NCBI GenBank assembly: GCA_052390035.1
Contig: JBQTHI010000012.1
Coordinates: 14,744 to 78,743 of the forward strand
Direction: 5' to 3'
Source: JBQTHI01 sp052390035
Lineage (GTDB): Bacteria > Actinomycetota > Acidimicrobiia > Spongiisociales > ZC4RG35
DNA length: 64,000 nt
Part shown: piece after piece, positions 25,678-34,222 of the stretch
Layout: each line of letters opens with the position of its first letter
Numbering within the stretch: position 1 is the first letter of the stretch
The notes under the pieces: generated by a model
Told to the model about the DNA's origin: nothing
Database searches by the model: none
The model's input: only the letters and a program-made list of their open reading frames with translations
Made by a program: the position numbers and the translations under genes

Positions 25678-26753
25678 GTCCTTCTTCCATTTTTCAGTCG
25701 CGGTGGGTTCGCGTCGCCCTCGGGTTGGGGGTGAGCGCCTTTGTCGTGGTGGTGACTGCCACAGGTTTGGCGCGCCTGATCGGCGGCGCGGTTGGCAATG
25801 ACCGAGCCGCATCGACCGCCGTTTCGGTTGCCCCCGGCCTCGACATCGAAGTCACCATCCCGGCGGGTGCCAGTGGCCGTCAGATCGGCAACATCCTTGC
25901 CGAGGCAGGGGTGATCGACTCGGCCAACGAGTTCGAGTTGACGGTTCGTGACCAGGGGATCGCCAATCAGCTTCGCGCCGGAACCTATCAGCTCATCACC
26001 GGGATGGCCGTGGCAGATGTCCTGCCTGTGCTGCTCCGCGGCCCTGTCGCCGATGCCTATCGCGTCACGGTTCCCGAGGGTCTTAGGGTCACCGAAATCA
26101 TCGACGTGTTGGCCGAAGTCTCCAGCATCCCCCGCCAAGACTTCGAGTCGGCATTGACCGACGGTGGGGTTGTGGCCGAACTCCGGGCCATGCCGGCCGA
26201 TCCAACCCTGGCTGATTGGGAGGGTCTGCTCTTCCCCGACACCTACGAGTTCTTACGCGGCACTCCTGCCGCCGAAGTGTTGCAAGTCCTGGCCGACACC
26301 ATGCGCGAACGGGTCGGCACGGTCGACTGGACCGGCTTGACCGACGCCGGATTTGACGTTTATCAAGGAATCATCATCGCCTCCTTGATCGAGTCGGAGG
26401 TGAAGGTGGCCGAGGAGCGGCCGCTCGTTTCCAGCGTCATCTTCAACCGGATAAACGAGGGGATGCCCCTCCAGATCGACGCCTCGGTCCTCTACGGCTT
26501 GAGTACCCGCGATGTGAGCCTGTTCGACAACGAGTCCGACACGCCGTACAACCTTTACAAGTATCTGGGCCTCCCACCTACCCCGATCGGCGCCCCCGGG
26601 CGGGCGTCGCTCGAAGCGGCCGCCGGCCCGGTCGTTAGCGATTACCTGTTCTACGTGCTTTCGACCGCCGAAGGCGGACACACCTTCGCCGTGACGTACG
26701 ACGAACATCTAGCCAACATCGAGCGGTCCCGGGCCGAGGGGATCATCCCTTAA
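25674..26753 (+). CDS. mltG: Endolytic murein transglycosylase MltG (YceG family)
   Basis: MltG cleaves nascent peptidoglycan and acts as a terminator of glycan strands. The 359-residue protein has one N-terminal transmembrane segment (about 12-36), a LysM-like domain and the catalytic domain. Conserved features are LFPDTYEF, the catalytic glutamate E240 in IASLIESEVK, VIFNRINEGMPLQIDASVLYGL and GAPGRASLEAA. The catalytic part lies outside the membrane. Confidence 0.94.
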   Translation: MSPSSIFQSRWVRVALGLGVSAFVVVVTATGLARLIGGAVGNDRAASTAVSVAPGLDIEVTIPAGASGRQIGNILAEAGVIDSANEFELTVRDQGIANQLRAGTYQLITGMAVADVLPVLLRGPVADAYRVTVPEGLRVTEIIDVLAEVSSIPRQDFESALTDGGVVAELRAMPADPTLADWEGLLFPDTYEFLRGTPAAEVLQVLADTMRERVGTVDWTGLTDAGFDVYQGIIIASLIESEVKVAEERPLVSSVIFNRINEGMPLQIDASVLYGLSTRDVSLFDNESDTPYNLYKYLGLPPTPIGAPGRASLEAAAGPVVSDYLFYVLSTAEGGHTFAVTYDEHLANIERSRAEGIIP

Positions 26754-26762
26754 CAGGGCTCT

Positions 26763-26768
26763 TATCCT
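26763..26768 (+). promoter_or_regulatory. -10 box (TATCCT), predicted leaderless start of aroE
   Basis: TATCCT lies 6 bases before the ATG at 26775. A GGGAG sits in the gap but touches the ATG, which is too close for a normal ribosome site. Confidence 0.45.
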
Positions 26769-26774
26769 CGGGAG

Positions 26775-27542
26775 ATGAGGTTGGTCCTTATCGGCGACCC
26801 CGTCGCCCACTCCCTTTCCCCTCGAATTCATCAGGCAGCCTTGGATCACCTTGGGATCAGCGGAAGTTACGAAGCCCGCCGGGTCGGAGCGGCCGGGGTC
26901 CGGGCGGCTTTTCGGGAACTCCGAGACGGTGAAATCGACGGGATCAACGTCACCATGCCTCATAAGGCCTTGGCCGCCTCGCTCTGCGACCGGCTCGATC
27001 CTCTCGCGGCCCGGGCCGGATCGGTCAACACCGTGTGGCGTCGAGACGGAAATGTGGAAGGCACATCAACCGACATCACCGGGATGAAGGACGCCTGGAA
27101 CGGGCTTCCCGGTATTGGCCCGGTGCTGATTCTGGGGGCCGGGGGAGCCGCCGCGGCCAGTTGCATCGCCCTGGCCAGCCGCCCCACCTACATCTCGGCC
27201 CGCCGGCCGGGCACCGGCCGCCAATTGGGTGACCGGACCGGCCTTGATCTCGGCGAGGTCTTGTGGGGGGTAGCGGTGGTGGGAGCGGTGGTCGTCAATT
27301 GCACCCCCCTCGGTATGAAGGGCGAAACATTGCCACCGCTGGTTCTGGAGCTGGGTTCGGGCCTATTCGATCTCGCCTACGGCCCCGAAACGACTCCGGC
27401 CGCAGCTTCGGTAAGGGCCGCCGGCCACCAGGTGGTCGAGGGGCGCGAGCTTCTGGTGCGCCAGGCCGCACGCTCTTTTGCGATTTGGACCGACCGTCCG
27501 GCTCCCCTTGCAATGATGCGCTTGGCTGTGGAAAATCCCTAA
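26775..27542 (+). CDS. aroE: Shikimate dehydrogenase
   Basis: AroE reduces 3-dehydroshikimate with NADPH in the aromatic pathway. The 255-residue protein has the substrate-binding SLSPRIHQ, catalytic K64 in NVTMPHK, D100 in STDITGM, and the nucleotide-binding loop LGAGGAAAAS. It has its own promoter and lies between mltG and the DUF4388/prepilin peptidase pair, with aroC and aroB further down. Confidence 0.93.
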   Translation: MRLVLIGDPVAHSLSPRIHQAALDHLGISGSYEARRVGAAGVRAAFRELRDGEIDGINVTMPHKALAASLCDRLDPLAARAGSVNTVWRRDGNVEGTSTDITGMKDAWNGLPGIGPVLILGAGGAAAASCIALASRPTYISARRPGTGRQLGDRTGLDLGEVLWGVAVVGAVVVNCTPLGMKGETLPPLVLELGSGLFDLAYGPETTPAAASVRAAGHQVVEGRELLVRQAARSFAIWTDRPAPLAMMRLAVENP

Positions 27543-27600
27543 AGCAGGCTTGTTGCTGCGCCGAATCCAACGCCATAACCCCGAAGAGAAGGTTCCAGCC

Positions 27601-28701
27601 ATGTCGTTGACCGGGCATCTTGATGTTTTTCCGCTGGAGGAAGTTCTCCGCCTGCTGGCGCGCTCGTACAAGAGCGGCTGCTTGCGGGTCGACTCGGCGG
27701 AAGTGCACGGTCGGATCTTCCTCAATAGCGGTTCGCTCTCCTTCGCCACAGTGGGGACGGATGACGAGCTCCGGCGGCAGCTTATTTCGTCCGAGTTGGT
27801 CGGCGAGGAGGCCCTGCGGGCGGCTGAGATCGGCGGTCGATCACTATCTGGGTCCACCCTCAATGCCAACCAGCTTGGGGACCTCTTTCGCGAGGAGATA
27901 GTCGAAAGTCTTTATCGGATTCGCCGACCGGGGCGGGGCCAGTTTGTGTTCAACGTGGACGTAGCGCCTCGCTACCGGAGCGAAGAAGTGTTCGACGTGG
28001 AATTGTGCGTGTCGGAAGCCGATCGGCGAGCGGCAGAATGGGCGGATGTCGAGTCGGTGATCCCGACCATCGACCTGAACCTGCGGATCGCCCCCAACGC
28101 TCCCAACAATGAGCCGGTGACGCTCGCTCCTAACACCTGGCGGCTGATTGCCAGCTTCGAGGGGACTTCGTCGGTGCGGGCCCTTTCCGATCGCCTCGGT
28201 CTGAGCCGATTCCGTACGGCGAAGGATCTCACCGCCTTGGTGCGCGCCGGACTTGTGGAACCGGTCGTGACGGCCCCGGCAGCCGAGGCACCCCGGGTGA
28301 CCTTGGCACCTGAACCGGTCGCCGAGATGGTCCCGCCCGAGCGGGTTGCCGAGTCACCGGGCGAAGTAAGTCATGACAGAGGGTGGTGGACGGAACCGGT
28401 TGATGAGCCCGTTACCGCCGAGGAGGGACCCGCCGAAGAGACGTTCACAGAGGAACCAGTCGCCGGTGAGACCACCCTCGCCGAATCAGGGGTACCCCGG
28501 GCATTTGAGCCATCGGCCGATCAACCCTCGGGGGAGGCTGCCGAGACCGCACCTACCGAGGAGGAATCCAGGGAGTCGTTTCTCGACAAAGTCTTCGCCC
28601 AACTCAATGAAAGCCCCGAGAGCCCCGCTAACGAATCGTCGACGGTCGGACATGGCTTTCTCAAGCGGAGGCGGATGAGTTCGGTCGGGCTCGACGACTA
28701 A
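27601..28701 (+). CDS. DUF4388-domain protein with winged-helix region and acidic tail
   Basis: The first 110 residues (MSLTGHLDVFPLEEVLRLLARSYKSG, followed by GRIFLNSGSLSFAT) match the DUF4388/PatA N-terminal domain, found in cyanobacterial and myxobacterial signalling proteins tied to motility or gliding. A middle stretch (about 175-225) looks like a winged helix (TWRLIASFEGTSSVRALSDRLGLSRFRTAKDLTALVRAGLVEPV). The last 140 residues are Pro/Glu-rich and probably disordered. Function is unknown. ATG 27601 follows an AGAAGG-like site. It precedes a prepilin peptidase, which may hint at a type IV pilus role, but no pilin or assembly gene is in view. Confidence 0.75.
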   Translation: MSLTGHLDVFPLEEVLRLLARSYKSGCLRVDSAEVHGRIFLNSGSLSFATVGTDDELRRQLISSELVGEEALRAAEIGGRSLSGSTLNANQLGDLFREEIVESLYRIRRPGRGQFVFNVDVAPRYRSEEVFDVELCVSEADRRAAEWADVESVIPTIDLNLRIAPNAPNNEPVTLAPNTWRLIASFEGTSSVRALSDRLGLSRFRTAKDLTALVRAGLVEPVVTAPAAEAPRVTLAPEPVAEMVPPERVAESPGEVSHDRGWWTEPVDEPVTAEEGPAEETFTEEPVAGETTLAESGVPRAFEPSADQPSGEAAETAPTEEESRESFLDKVFAQLNESPESPANESSTVGHGFLKRRRMSSVGLDD

Positions 28702-28708
28702 AGCGCTC

Positions 28709-28714
28709 TAACGT
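28709..28714 (+). promoter_or_regulatory. -10-like TAACGT before the prepilin peptidase gene
   Basis: TAACGT lies 11 bases before the GTG at 28726, the same spacing as the TAACCT boxes of ruvC and alaS. Confidence 0.3.
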
Positions 28715-28725
28715 CCTCGCCCGAG

Positions 28726-29436
28726 GTGCCGATCGCTTTTGCCGGCCTCGCCGGGCTCCTGCTTGGACCATTGCTGCACGGCTGGGCGGTTGAAGCAGGA
28801 GCGGACCAATCCTTCTCGCTGAGTCCGGCCTGCCCCCGTCACCCGTCGCAAACTCGTGGCGGCATCACGCGCTGTGGGTGTGGGCGGCTTCGCTGGCGAG
28901 AGCTGGTGACTGCGCTGGTGGTGGGAGCGATGTTTGCCGCCTTCGCCAGTAGCGTTGGCTGGCGACCGGTGTTAGCTGCCCATCTGGTGATGGTGGCGCT
29001 TACCGCCATGCTCATCATCACCGATCTCGACCATTTCCGGATTCCCAACCGTCTGCTATATCCGGGTTCGGCGGTGTGCCTGGGACTTCTGACCATCGGG
29101 GCCGGGGTCGAAGATGAATGGTTGTCGCTCCGGGACGGATTGGTGGCGGCAGCCATCTACTTCGCGCTGCTGCTGGCGGTCTTTCTCGCTGCCCGGGGTG
29201 ACGGATTCGGCTTCGGTGACGTCAAGCTGGCAGCTCTTCTCGGCCTCTTCACCGGTTACCAAGCTTTGCGTCTGCTCGCCTCAGCCCTGCTGATCACGGC
29301 AATCCTGGGTGGGGTGCCGGCGATTGTCATGCTGGCGATGGGCCGTGGCCGCAAGACCGCCATTCCGTACGGTCCTCCTCTCATCCTGGGGGCGTGGGGG
29401 GCGATCCTTTTAGCCCACCGACTCGTGGGCAAATGA
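28726..29436 (+). CDS. Prepilin peptidase (type IV leader peptidase, A24 family)
   Basis: The 236-residue polytopic membrane protein has the two catalytic aspartates of A24 peptidases, D100 in ITDLDHFRIPN and D165 in FGFGDVKLA. The N-terminal region keeps a shrunken cysteine/histidine motif (CPRHP and CGCGRLRWRE) in place of the usual CPxC zinc site, so N-methylation activity is uncertain. Its substrates (type IV or Tad pilins) are not in the window. A similar orphan prepilin peptidase sits near aroE/aroC in mycobacteria. Confidence 0.85.
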   Translation: MPIAFAGLAGLLLGPLLHGWAVEAGADQSFSLSPACPRHPSQTRGGITRCGCGRLRWRELVTALVVGAMFAAFASSVGWRPVLAAHLVMVALTAMLIITDLDHFRIPNRLLYPGSAVCLGLLTIGAGVEDEWLSLRDGLVAAAIYFALLLAVFLAARGDGFGFGDVKLAALLGLFTGYQALRLLASALLITAILGGVPAIVMLAMGRGRKTAIPYGPPLILGAWGAILLAHRLVGK

Positions 29437-29444
29437 CCCGGCTA

Positions 29445-29450
29445 TAGCAT
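29445..29450 (+). promoter_or_regulatory. -10 box (TAGCAT), predicted leaderless start of aroC
   Basis: TAGCAT lies 7 bases before the ATG at 29458 and there is no ribosome site in between. Confidence 0.45.
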
Positions 29451-29457
29451 CAGCCAC

Positions 29458-30609
29458 ATGTTGCGCTTTTTGACTGCGGGAGAGTCCCACGGACCGGGAT
29501 TGGTCGCCGTGGTCGAGGGACTCCCGGCCGGACTGGCGGTCGATCCTGCTGGCCTATCTCGCGAGCTTGCCCGCCGCCGGCTGGGGCTGGGGCGGGGAGC
29601 CAGGATGCGGATCGAGCGGGATGAGTTCGAGATCCTGGGCGGGGTTCGTCATGGCCGCACTCTTGGGTCGCCGGTGGCGATCATCATTCGAAATACCGAG
29701 TGGCCCCGCTGGCAGACGACGATGGATCCCGAACCGGTCGGTGACCCGGTTGAACGTCTCACCACCCCCCGACCGGGACATGCCGACCTCACCGGGATGT
29801 TGAAATACGACACTCACGACGCCCGCGACATCCTGGAGCGAGCCTCGGCGAGGGAAACGGCGGCTCGCACGGTGGTGGGCTATCTCGCCAAGCAGCTCTT
29901 GCAATCCGTCGGTATCTCGGTGTTGTCCCATGTGGTCGCTATCGGTAAGGCGACTGCCCCTAATTCTCCGCTGCCGGCGTTCTCAGACCTGGCCGCGATC
30001 GACGAGTCCCCGGTGCGATGCTTCTATCCCGAGGCAGCGGAGGTGATGGCAGCCGAGATCGAGTCCGCCCGAGCCGACCGTGACACGATCGGGGGAGTGG
30101 TCGAAGTCATCGCTTATGGCCTGCCGACCGGGCTCGGAAGCCATGTTCATTGGGACCGTAAGGTCGACGCCCGGCTGGCTGAGGCGCTCATGTCGATCCC
30201 GGCGATCAAGGCCGTGGAGGTGGGCGACGGGATGGAGTCGGCAAGTCGGCGAGGATCGGAGGCCCATGACGAGATCTTCTTTAGCGACGGTTTCCACCGC
30301 CCGACCACCCGGGCTGGGGGCATCGAGGGGGGCATGACCATCGGTGGGTTGCTGCGGGTGAGAGCTGCCATGAAACCCATCTCCACCGTTCTCAAAGGCC
30401 TCCAGTCGGTCAACGTGGACACCAAGGCAGCCGAGAGGTCTTTTTACGAACGATCCGACACTTGTGCCGTGCCGGCCGCCGGGGTGGTCGCCGAGCAGGT
30501 GGTGGCGGTTGTCTTAGCAGAGGAGTGCCAACGGATGTTGGGCGGCGACACCGTTGACGATTTCCAGCAGGCGATGAAAAGGTACCGCGACCGGTTGAGC
30601 AGGTACTAG
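29458..30609 (+). CDS. aroC: Chorismate synthase
   Basis: AroC converts EPSP to chorismate using reduced FMN. The 383-residue protein shows the three signatures: GESHGPGLVAVVEGLPAG, RASARETAARTVVG, and the C-terminal RSDTCAVPAAGVVAEQVVA. The internal GGIEGGMTIGG loop is also conserved. aroB follows immediately (stop TAG 30607-30609, start 30610). No aroK lies between them, unlike in many actinobacteria. Confidence 0.96.
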   Translation: MLRFLTAGESHGPGLVAVVEGLPAGLAVDPAGLSRELARRRLGLGRGARMRIERDEFEILGGVRHGRTLGSPVAIIIRNTEWPRWQTTMDPEPVGDPVERLTTPRPGHADLTGMLKYDTHDARDILERASARETAARTVVGYLAKQLLQSVGISVLSHVVAIGKATAPNSPLPAFSDLAAIDESPVRCFYPEAAEVMAAEIESARADRDTIGGVVEVIAYGLPTGLGSHVHWDRKVDARLAEALMSIPAIKAVEVGDGMESASRRGSEAHDEIFFSDGFHRPTTRAGGIEGGMTIGGLLRVRAAMKPISTVLKGLQSVNVDTKAAERSFYERSDTCAVPAAGVVAEQVVAVVLAEECQRMLGGDTVDDFQQAMKRYRDRLSRY

Positions 30610-31644
30610 TTGGAACTGATCAAGCGGATAGTCATCCCCGGGGTGGAGCGGCCCACGGTCAGCGAGGTCCTTATCGGACGCGGATTGCCGTCGCCGCTCC
30701 TGGCCCCTCGGGAAGATCGGGGAATGGCGGTGGTCGTCAGCCAGCCAGGCGCCGCCTCTTTCGCCGCTCGGGTCGCCGAGCTCATCGGGGCAGAAGTGAT
30801 CGAGGTGCCCGATCGGGAACAAGCCAAGACCTTGGCGGTGGCCGAGAGCCTGTACGGCCGCTTGGCATCAATCGACCTGGGCCGCCGCGACACCCTGGTG
30901 GGAGTCGGCGGGGGAGCGGTGACCGACCTGGCGGGGTTTGTCGCTGCGACCTGGCTACGCGGTGTGGAGGCCGTCCTGGTTCCTACCACCCTGCTGGCTG
31001 CCGTTGACGCCGCCATCGGCGGTAAAACCGGCGTCAACTTTGCAGGCAAGAACCTCGTGGGCGCTTTTCATCTCCCCACCCGGGTAGTGATCGACGTGGA
31101 GGTCCTTGAGTCCCTTCCATTGCCTCTTCGGCTGGAAGGCTTGGCCGAGGCACTCAAGGCCGGTCTGGTCGGGGACCCCCAGCTGGTCGAGTTGCTGGCA
31201 AGCCAGGGTGGGACGGCGCCCCTCGACGAGGTCGTAGCCCGGTCGGTGGCGGTCAAGGCGTCGGTGGTGGCAGGCGATCTATACGAAGCGGGACGCCGGG
31301 CGATCCTCAATTACGGGCATACCATCGGCCACGCGGTTGAGAACGTGTCCGGTATTCCACACGGCCTGGCGGTAGCCGTGGGAATGGTTGCGGCGGGAAC
31401 AATCTCGGCCCTTCGTTACGGCTTTCCCCACCACTGGCAGAACGATGTGATCTTCTCTTTGGGTTTGCCGGTGGCAGCCAACGGAATCTCGGCGCGGGCG
31501 GTGAAGGACATGGTGCAGCGGGACAAGAAACGCTCGGGCACCGGCATCAGAATGGTTCTCCTCCGGGGGATAGCCGACCCCGTTGTTGTCGATGTCACCG
31601 AAGATGAGCTTCATCGCGGTCTCGCCGCGGTCGGCATCGGCTGA
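30610..31644 (+). CDS. aroB: 3-dehydroquinate synthase
   Basis: AroB makes 3-dehydroquinate from DAHP. The 344-residue protein has the NAD-binding GVGGGAVTDLAGFVAATWLRG, PTTLLAAVDAAIGGKTGVNFAGKNLVGAFH and the zinc-ligand NYGHTIGHAVE. The start is TTG, directly next to the aroC stop, with only a weak ribosome site, so it depends on translational coupling. It precedes efp-nusB as in mycobacteria. Confidence 0.94.
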   Translation: MELIKRIVIPGVERPTVSEVLIGRGLPSPLLAPREDRGMAVVVSQPGAASFAARVAELIGAEVIEVPDREQAKTLAVAESLYGRLASIDLGRRDTLVGVGGGAVTDLAGFVAATWLRGVEAVLVPTTLLAAVDAAIGGKTGVNFAGKNLVGAFHLPTRVVIDVEVLESLPLPLRLEGLAEALKAGLVGDPQLVELLASQGGTAPLDEVVARSVAVKASVVAGDLYEAGRRAILNYGHTIGHAVENVSGIPHGLAVAVGMVAAGTISALRYGFPHHWQNDVIFSLGLPVAANGISARAVKDMVQRDKKRSGTGIRMVLLRGIADPVVVDVTEDELHRGLAAVGIG

Positions 31645-31657
31645 ATGCCGGGCCGGG

Positions 31658-31663
31658 TATCCT
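31658..31663 (+). promoter_or_regulatory. -10 box (TATCCT) before efp
   Basis: TATCCT lies 16 bases before the efp ATG; transcription would give a leader of about 9 bases without a ribosome site. Confidence 0.35.
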
Positions 31664-31679
31664 TCCGCCCCTTCACACG

Positions 31680-32237
31680 ATGGCATCGACTAACGACGTT
31701 CGCCCGGGCCAGGCGCTCGATCTCAGCGACGGGATCTTTACGATCGTTGAATACCAACATGTCAAGCCGGGAAAAGGCAGAGCATTTGTCCGGATGAAGC
31801 TGCGGAACGTTGAGACCGGCCAGGTGCTCGACCGGACATTCCGGGCGGGCGAGGATGTGGCCCAGGCAATCATCGAGCGTCGCGATCACACCTATCTCTA
31901 CCGAGACGACTTGGGCCTCCACTTCATGAGTCTGGACGACTTCAGCCAATTTGCGATGAGTCCAGAAGACGCCGGCGAGGCCGCCTCCTATCTGATCGAT
32001 GGAATGACGATCACCCTTGCCCTCTACAAGGGGAATCCGATTTCGGTTGAACTTCCCGCCTCGGTGGAGATGGAGGTCACCTACACCGAACCGGGAGTCA
32101 GGGGTGACAGGGTCTCAGCTGCGACCAAACCGGCCACCACCCAGACCGGGTTGGTCGTGCAGGTGCCCCTCTTCGTCAGCATTGGCGACCGGATCAAGGT
32201 CGACACTCGCAGCGGCAGCTATCTAACCCGGGTGTGA
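31680..32237 (+). CDS. efp: Elongation factor P
   Basis: EF-P rescues ribosomes at proline runs. The 185-residue protein has the three OB-like domains and the tip loop KPGKGRAF with K32, the position modified in some bacteria. No epmA/epmB-type or other modification gene is present nearby. Its stop overlaps nusB as GTGA. Confidence 0.95.
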   Translation: MASTNDVRPGQALDLSDGIFTIVEYQHVKPGKGRAFVRMKLRNVETGQVLDRTFRAGEDVAQAIIERRDHTYLYRDDLGLHFMSLDDFSQFAMSPEDAGEAASYLIDGMTITLALYKGNPISVELPASVEMEVTYTEPGVRGDRVSAATKPATTQTGLVVQVPLFVSIGDRIKVDTRSGSYLTRV

Positions 32238-32620
32238 CCGCCGAGCCCCGTGATCTGGCGGTTCAGGCACTTTACGAGGCTGATCAACGCGACCTCTCCA
32301 TGATCGAAGTGGACCTACCTCCCAAGGCGGCGAGGCTGGTGTCCGGCGTCCTCCAACACGTGGCCGAACTGGATCACGACATCGACCGCGCTTCGCAAAA
32401 CTGGAGAATTGAGCGAATGCCGGTCGTCGACAAGGCGATCCTCCGTTTGGGGCTCTATGAACTCCGTTACGAAGAAACGCCGACTCCGGTCATTATCTCC
32501 GAGGCTGTACGCCTCGCCAAAACGTTCAGCACCGAGCGAAGCGGCGCCTTTGTCAACGGCGTGCTTGCCACCCTGGCCGAGCGGGAGCGTTCGGGCGCCT
32601 CAGCAAGGAACGATGAGTGA
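32234..32620 (+). CDS. nusB: Transcription antitermination protein NusB
   Basis: NusB with NusE (S10) binds boxA of rRNA leaders. The 128-residue all-helical protein has the family pattern RDLAVQALYEADQRD, MPVVDKAILRLGLYEL and TPVIISEAVRLAKTFSTERSGAFVNGVLATLAE. GTG start overlaps efp. It is the last gene of the aro-efp-nusB run. Confidence 0.94.
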   Translation: MTAEPRDLAVQALYEADQRDLSMIEVDLPPKAARLVSGVLQHVAELDHDIDRASQNWRIERMPVVDKAILRLGLYELRYEETPTPVIISEAVRLAKTFSTERSGAFVNGVLATLAERERSGASARNDE

Positions 32621-32683
32621 CCTGACACCAAGGTCAGCGACGATGTCCATCTCGTCCATTGACACCGGGCGGCTCCGGGTGTG
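32618..32683 (+). terminator. Possible terminator hairpins after nusB, no U-run
   Basis: An exact TGACCT/AGGTCA inverted repeat (32618-32623 and 32631-32636) starts in the nusB stop codon. A second hairpin follows: ACACCGG (32662-32668) can pair with CCGGGTGT (32675-32682) with a one-base bulge. Neither is followed by a T-run, so intrinsic termination is uncertain, but the pair separates nusB from the pyr operon. Confidence 0.3.
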
Positions 32684-32723
32684 CTGAACGGGGCTTGTCG
32701 GCCTAGAAACGCGTCCTTCCTGC

Positions 32724-32777
32724 TACCGTCACCTTCACCCTTTAAGTCCGGTCCGGAGAGGCCGGGAAGGAGAGTCA
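32724..32777 (+). promoter_or_regulatory. pyr operon promoter and PyrR-binding RNA hairpin over the pyrR ribosome site
   Basis: TACCGT (32724-32729) is a candidate -10 giving a leader of about 40 bases. That leader holds a hairpin with stem CCGG (32748-32751) and CCGG (32762-32765) and loop UCCGGAGAGG (32752-32761). The loop with its flanks matches the Bacillus PyrR-binding consensus (AGUCCNGMGAGGCU). The AAGGAG ribosome site (32767-32772) follows within 2 bases, so PyrR bound with UMP could block translation, as reported for Mycobacterium smegmatis pyrR. There is no terminator in the leader. Confidence 0.7.
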
Positions 32778-33308
32778 GTGCCTCAAATGATGGATGCCGC
32801 CGATGTGCGGCGAGCTGTGCGGCGAATCGCCCACGAGATTTCCGAACGTCATCATGGGGTGGAGGATCTCGTCCTGGTTGGTATCCACACCCGGGGTCTT
32901 CCTCTCGCCGATGAGATCGCCAGCGCCATCGCCGAGTTCGAGAACACGAAAGTTCCGGTTGGTGAGCTTGACATCGGGCTGTATCGCGACGACCTGGGCC
33001 ATCGTCCTACTGCCCGCCTTGGCCGCACCCTGATGCCGATTGACCTGACGGATCGGACGGTGATCCTGGTCGATGATGTGCTCTTTACCGGGAGGACGGT
33101 ACGGGCGGCGCTCGACGCAGTGTCCGATCTCGGGCGGCCCGCCCAGGTCGAGCTCGCTGTGCTGGTCGACCGTGGCCACCGGCAACTGCCAATCCGAGCC
33201 GACTATGTCGGAAAGAACCTGCCCACCTCTTTGGAGGAACGGGTCACCGTCCGGGTCCAACGAGTAGACGGGGAAGCCGGGGTGTGGATCGAGCGGGGCG
33301 CCCCATGA
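32778..33308 (+). CDS. pyrR: Pyrimidine operon regulatory protein/uracil phosphoribosyltransferase PyrR
   Basis: PyrR binds pyr mRNA when UMP is plentiful and also has uracil phosphoribosyltransferase activity. The 176-residue protein has the PRPP loop VILVDDVLFTGRTVRAALDA, LVGIHTRGLPLADEIA and LYRDDLGHRPTARLG. GTG 32778 follows AAGGAG closely and lies just behind the predicted PyrR hairpin, suggesting it controls its own translation. Stop overlaps pyrB (ATGA). Confidence 0.96.
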   Translation: MPQMMDAADVRRAVRRIAHEISERHHGVEDLVLVGIHTRGLPLADEIASAIAEFENTKVPVGELDIGLYRDDLGHRPTARLGRTLMPIDLTDRTVILVDDVLFTGRTVRAALDAVSDLGRPAQVELAVLVDRGHRQLPIRADYVGKNLPTSLEERVTVRVQRVDGEAGVWIERGAP

Positions 33309-34222
33309 AGCACCTCCTCTCGATCGGTGACCTCGACCGCGCCGGAATCGAAGACCTCCTCGACCTGGCCGATCAGTTTTCCGAGGTGCTGAGCCGCGCC
33401 ATTCCCAAGGTCCCCACGCTGCGGGGGATGACGGTGGCGACCCTCTTCTTCGAGCCGTCTACCCGCACCCGTCTGTCGTTCGAACGGGCGGCCAAGGCCC
33501 TGTCTGCCGACGTGATGACCTTCGCTCCCGGCACGTCATCGGTAACCAAGGGAGAGAGCCTCAAGGACACCTCCCTGACCTTGCAGGCGATGGGGGCAGA
33601 TCTGCTCGTGGTCCGCCATGAGGCGGCCGGTGCGGCCCACCGGGTCGCCTCCTGGGTTGACTGTCCGGTGATCAACGGCGGGGACGGTGCCCATCAGCAC
33701 CCCACTCAGGCGCTGCTGGACTCGCTCACCATCCGTCGCCGGTTCGGGAAGCTGGAAGGACTGCGAATCGGCATTGTTGGCGACATCCGTCACTCGCGGG
33801 TCGCCCGGTCCAACATCGAGGCCTTCACCACCCTGGGGGCATCGGTAACCCTTATCGCTCCACCCACCCTGCTCCCCTTAGACCTGAGCATGTTCCCGGT
33901 CTCGGTCAGCCACTCGCTGGATGACAACCTGGGGGAACTCGACATCGTCTACCTGCTGCGCATTCAGCTTGAAAGGGGTACAGGGCCGGTCCTGCCGTCA
34001 CTCCCAGAATACGTGCGGCGTTTCGGCCTGGACCGGCGGCGCCTGGCGGCCCTTTCGACCGAGGCGGTCGTCATGCACCCGGGACCGATGAATCGGGGGG
34101 TGGAGATCGCACCAGACGTTGCCGATCATCCGAACTCGCTCATCCTCGACCAGGTGGCCAACGGGGTTGCGACCCGAATGGCGGTCCTTTTCCGGCTGCT
34201 GGCCGGTGGAGATGGAACGTGA
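33305..34222 (+). CDS. pyrB: Aspartate carbamoyltransferase catalytic subunit
   Basis: PyrB joins carbamoyl phosphate to aspartate. The 305-residue protein carries the carbamoyl-phosphate motif FFEPSTRTRLSFE, HPTQALLDSLTI and MHPGPMNRGVEI. No pyrI regulatory subunit is present, as usual for actinobacteria. The ATG overlaps the pyrR stop, the stop overlaps pyrC (GTGA). Confidence 0.96.
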   Translation: MKHLLSIGDLDRAGIEDLLDLADQFSEVLSRAIPKVPTLRGMTVATLFFEPSTRTRLSFERAAKALSADVMTFAPGTSSVTKGESLKDTSLTLQAMGADLLVVRHEAAGAAHRVASWVDCPVINGGDGAHQHPTQALLDSLTIRRRFGKLEGLRIGIVGDIRHSRVARSNIEAFTTLGASVTLIAPPTLLPLDLSMFPVSVSHSLDDNLGELDIVYLLRIQLERGTGPVLPSLPEYVRRFGLDRRRLAALSTEAVVMHPGPMNRGVEIAPDVADHPNSLILDQVANGVATRMAVLFRLLAGGDGT

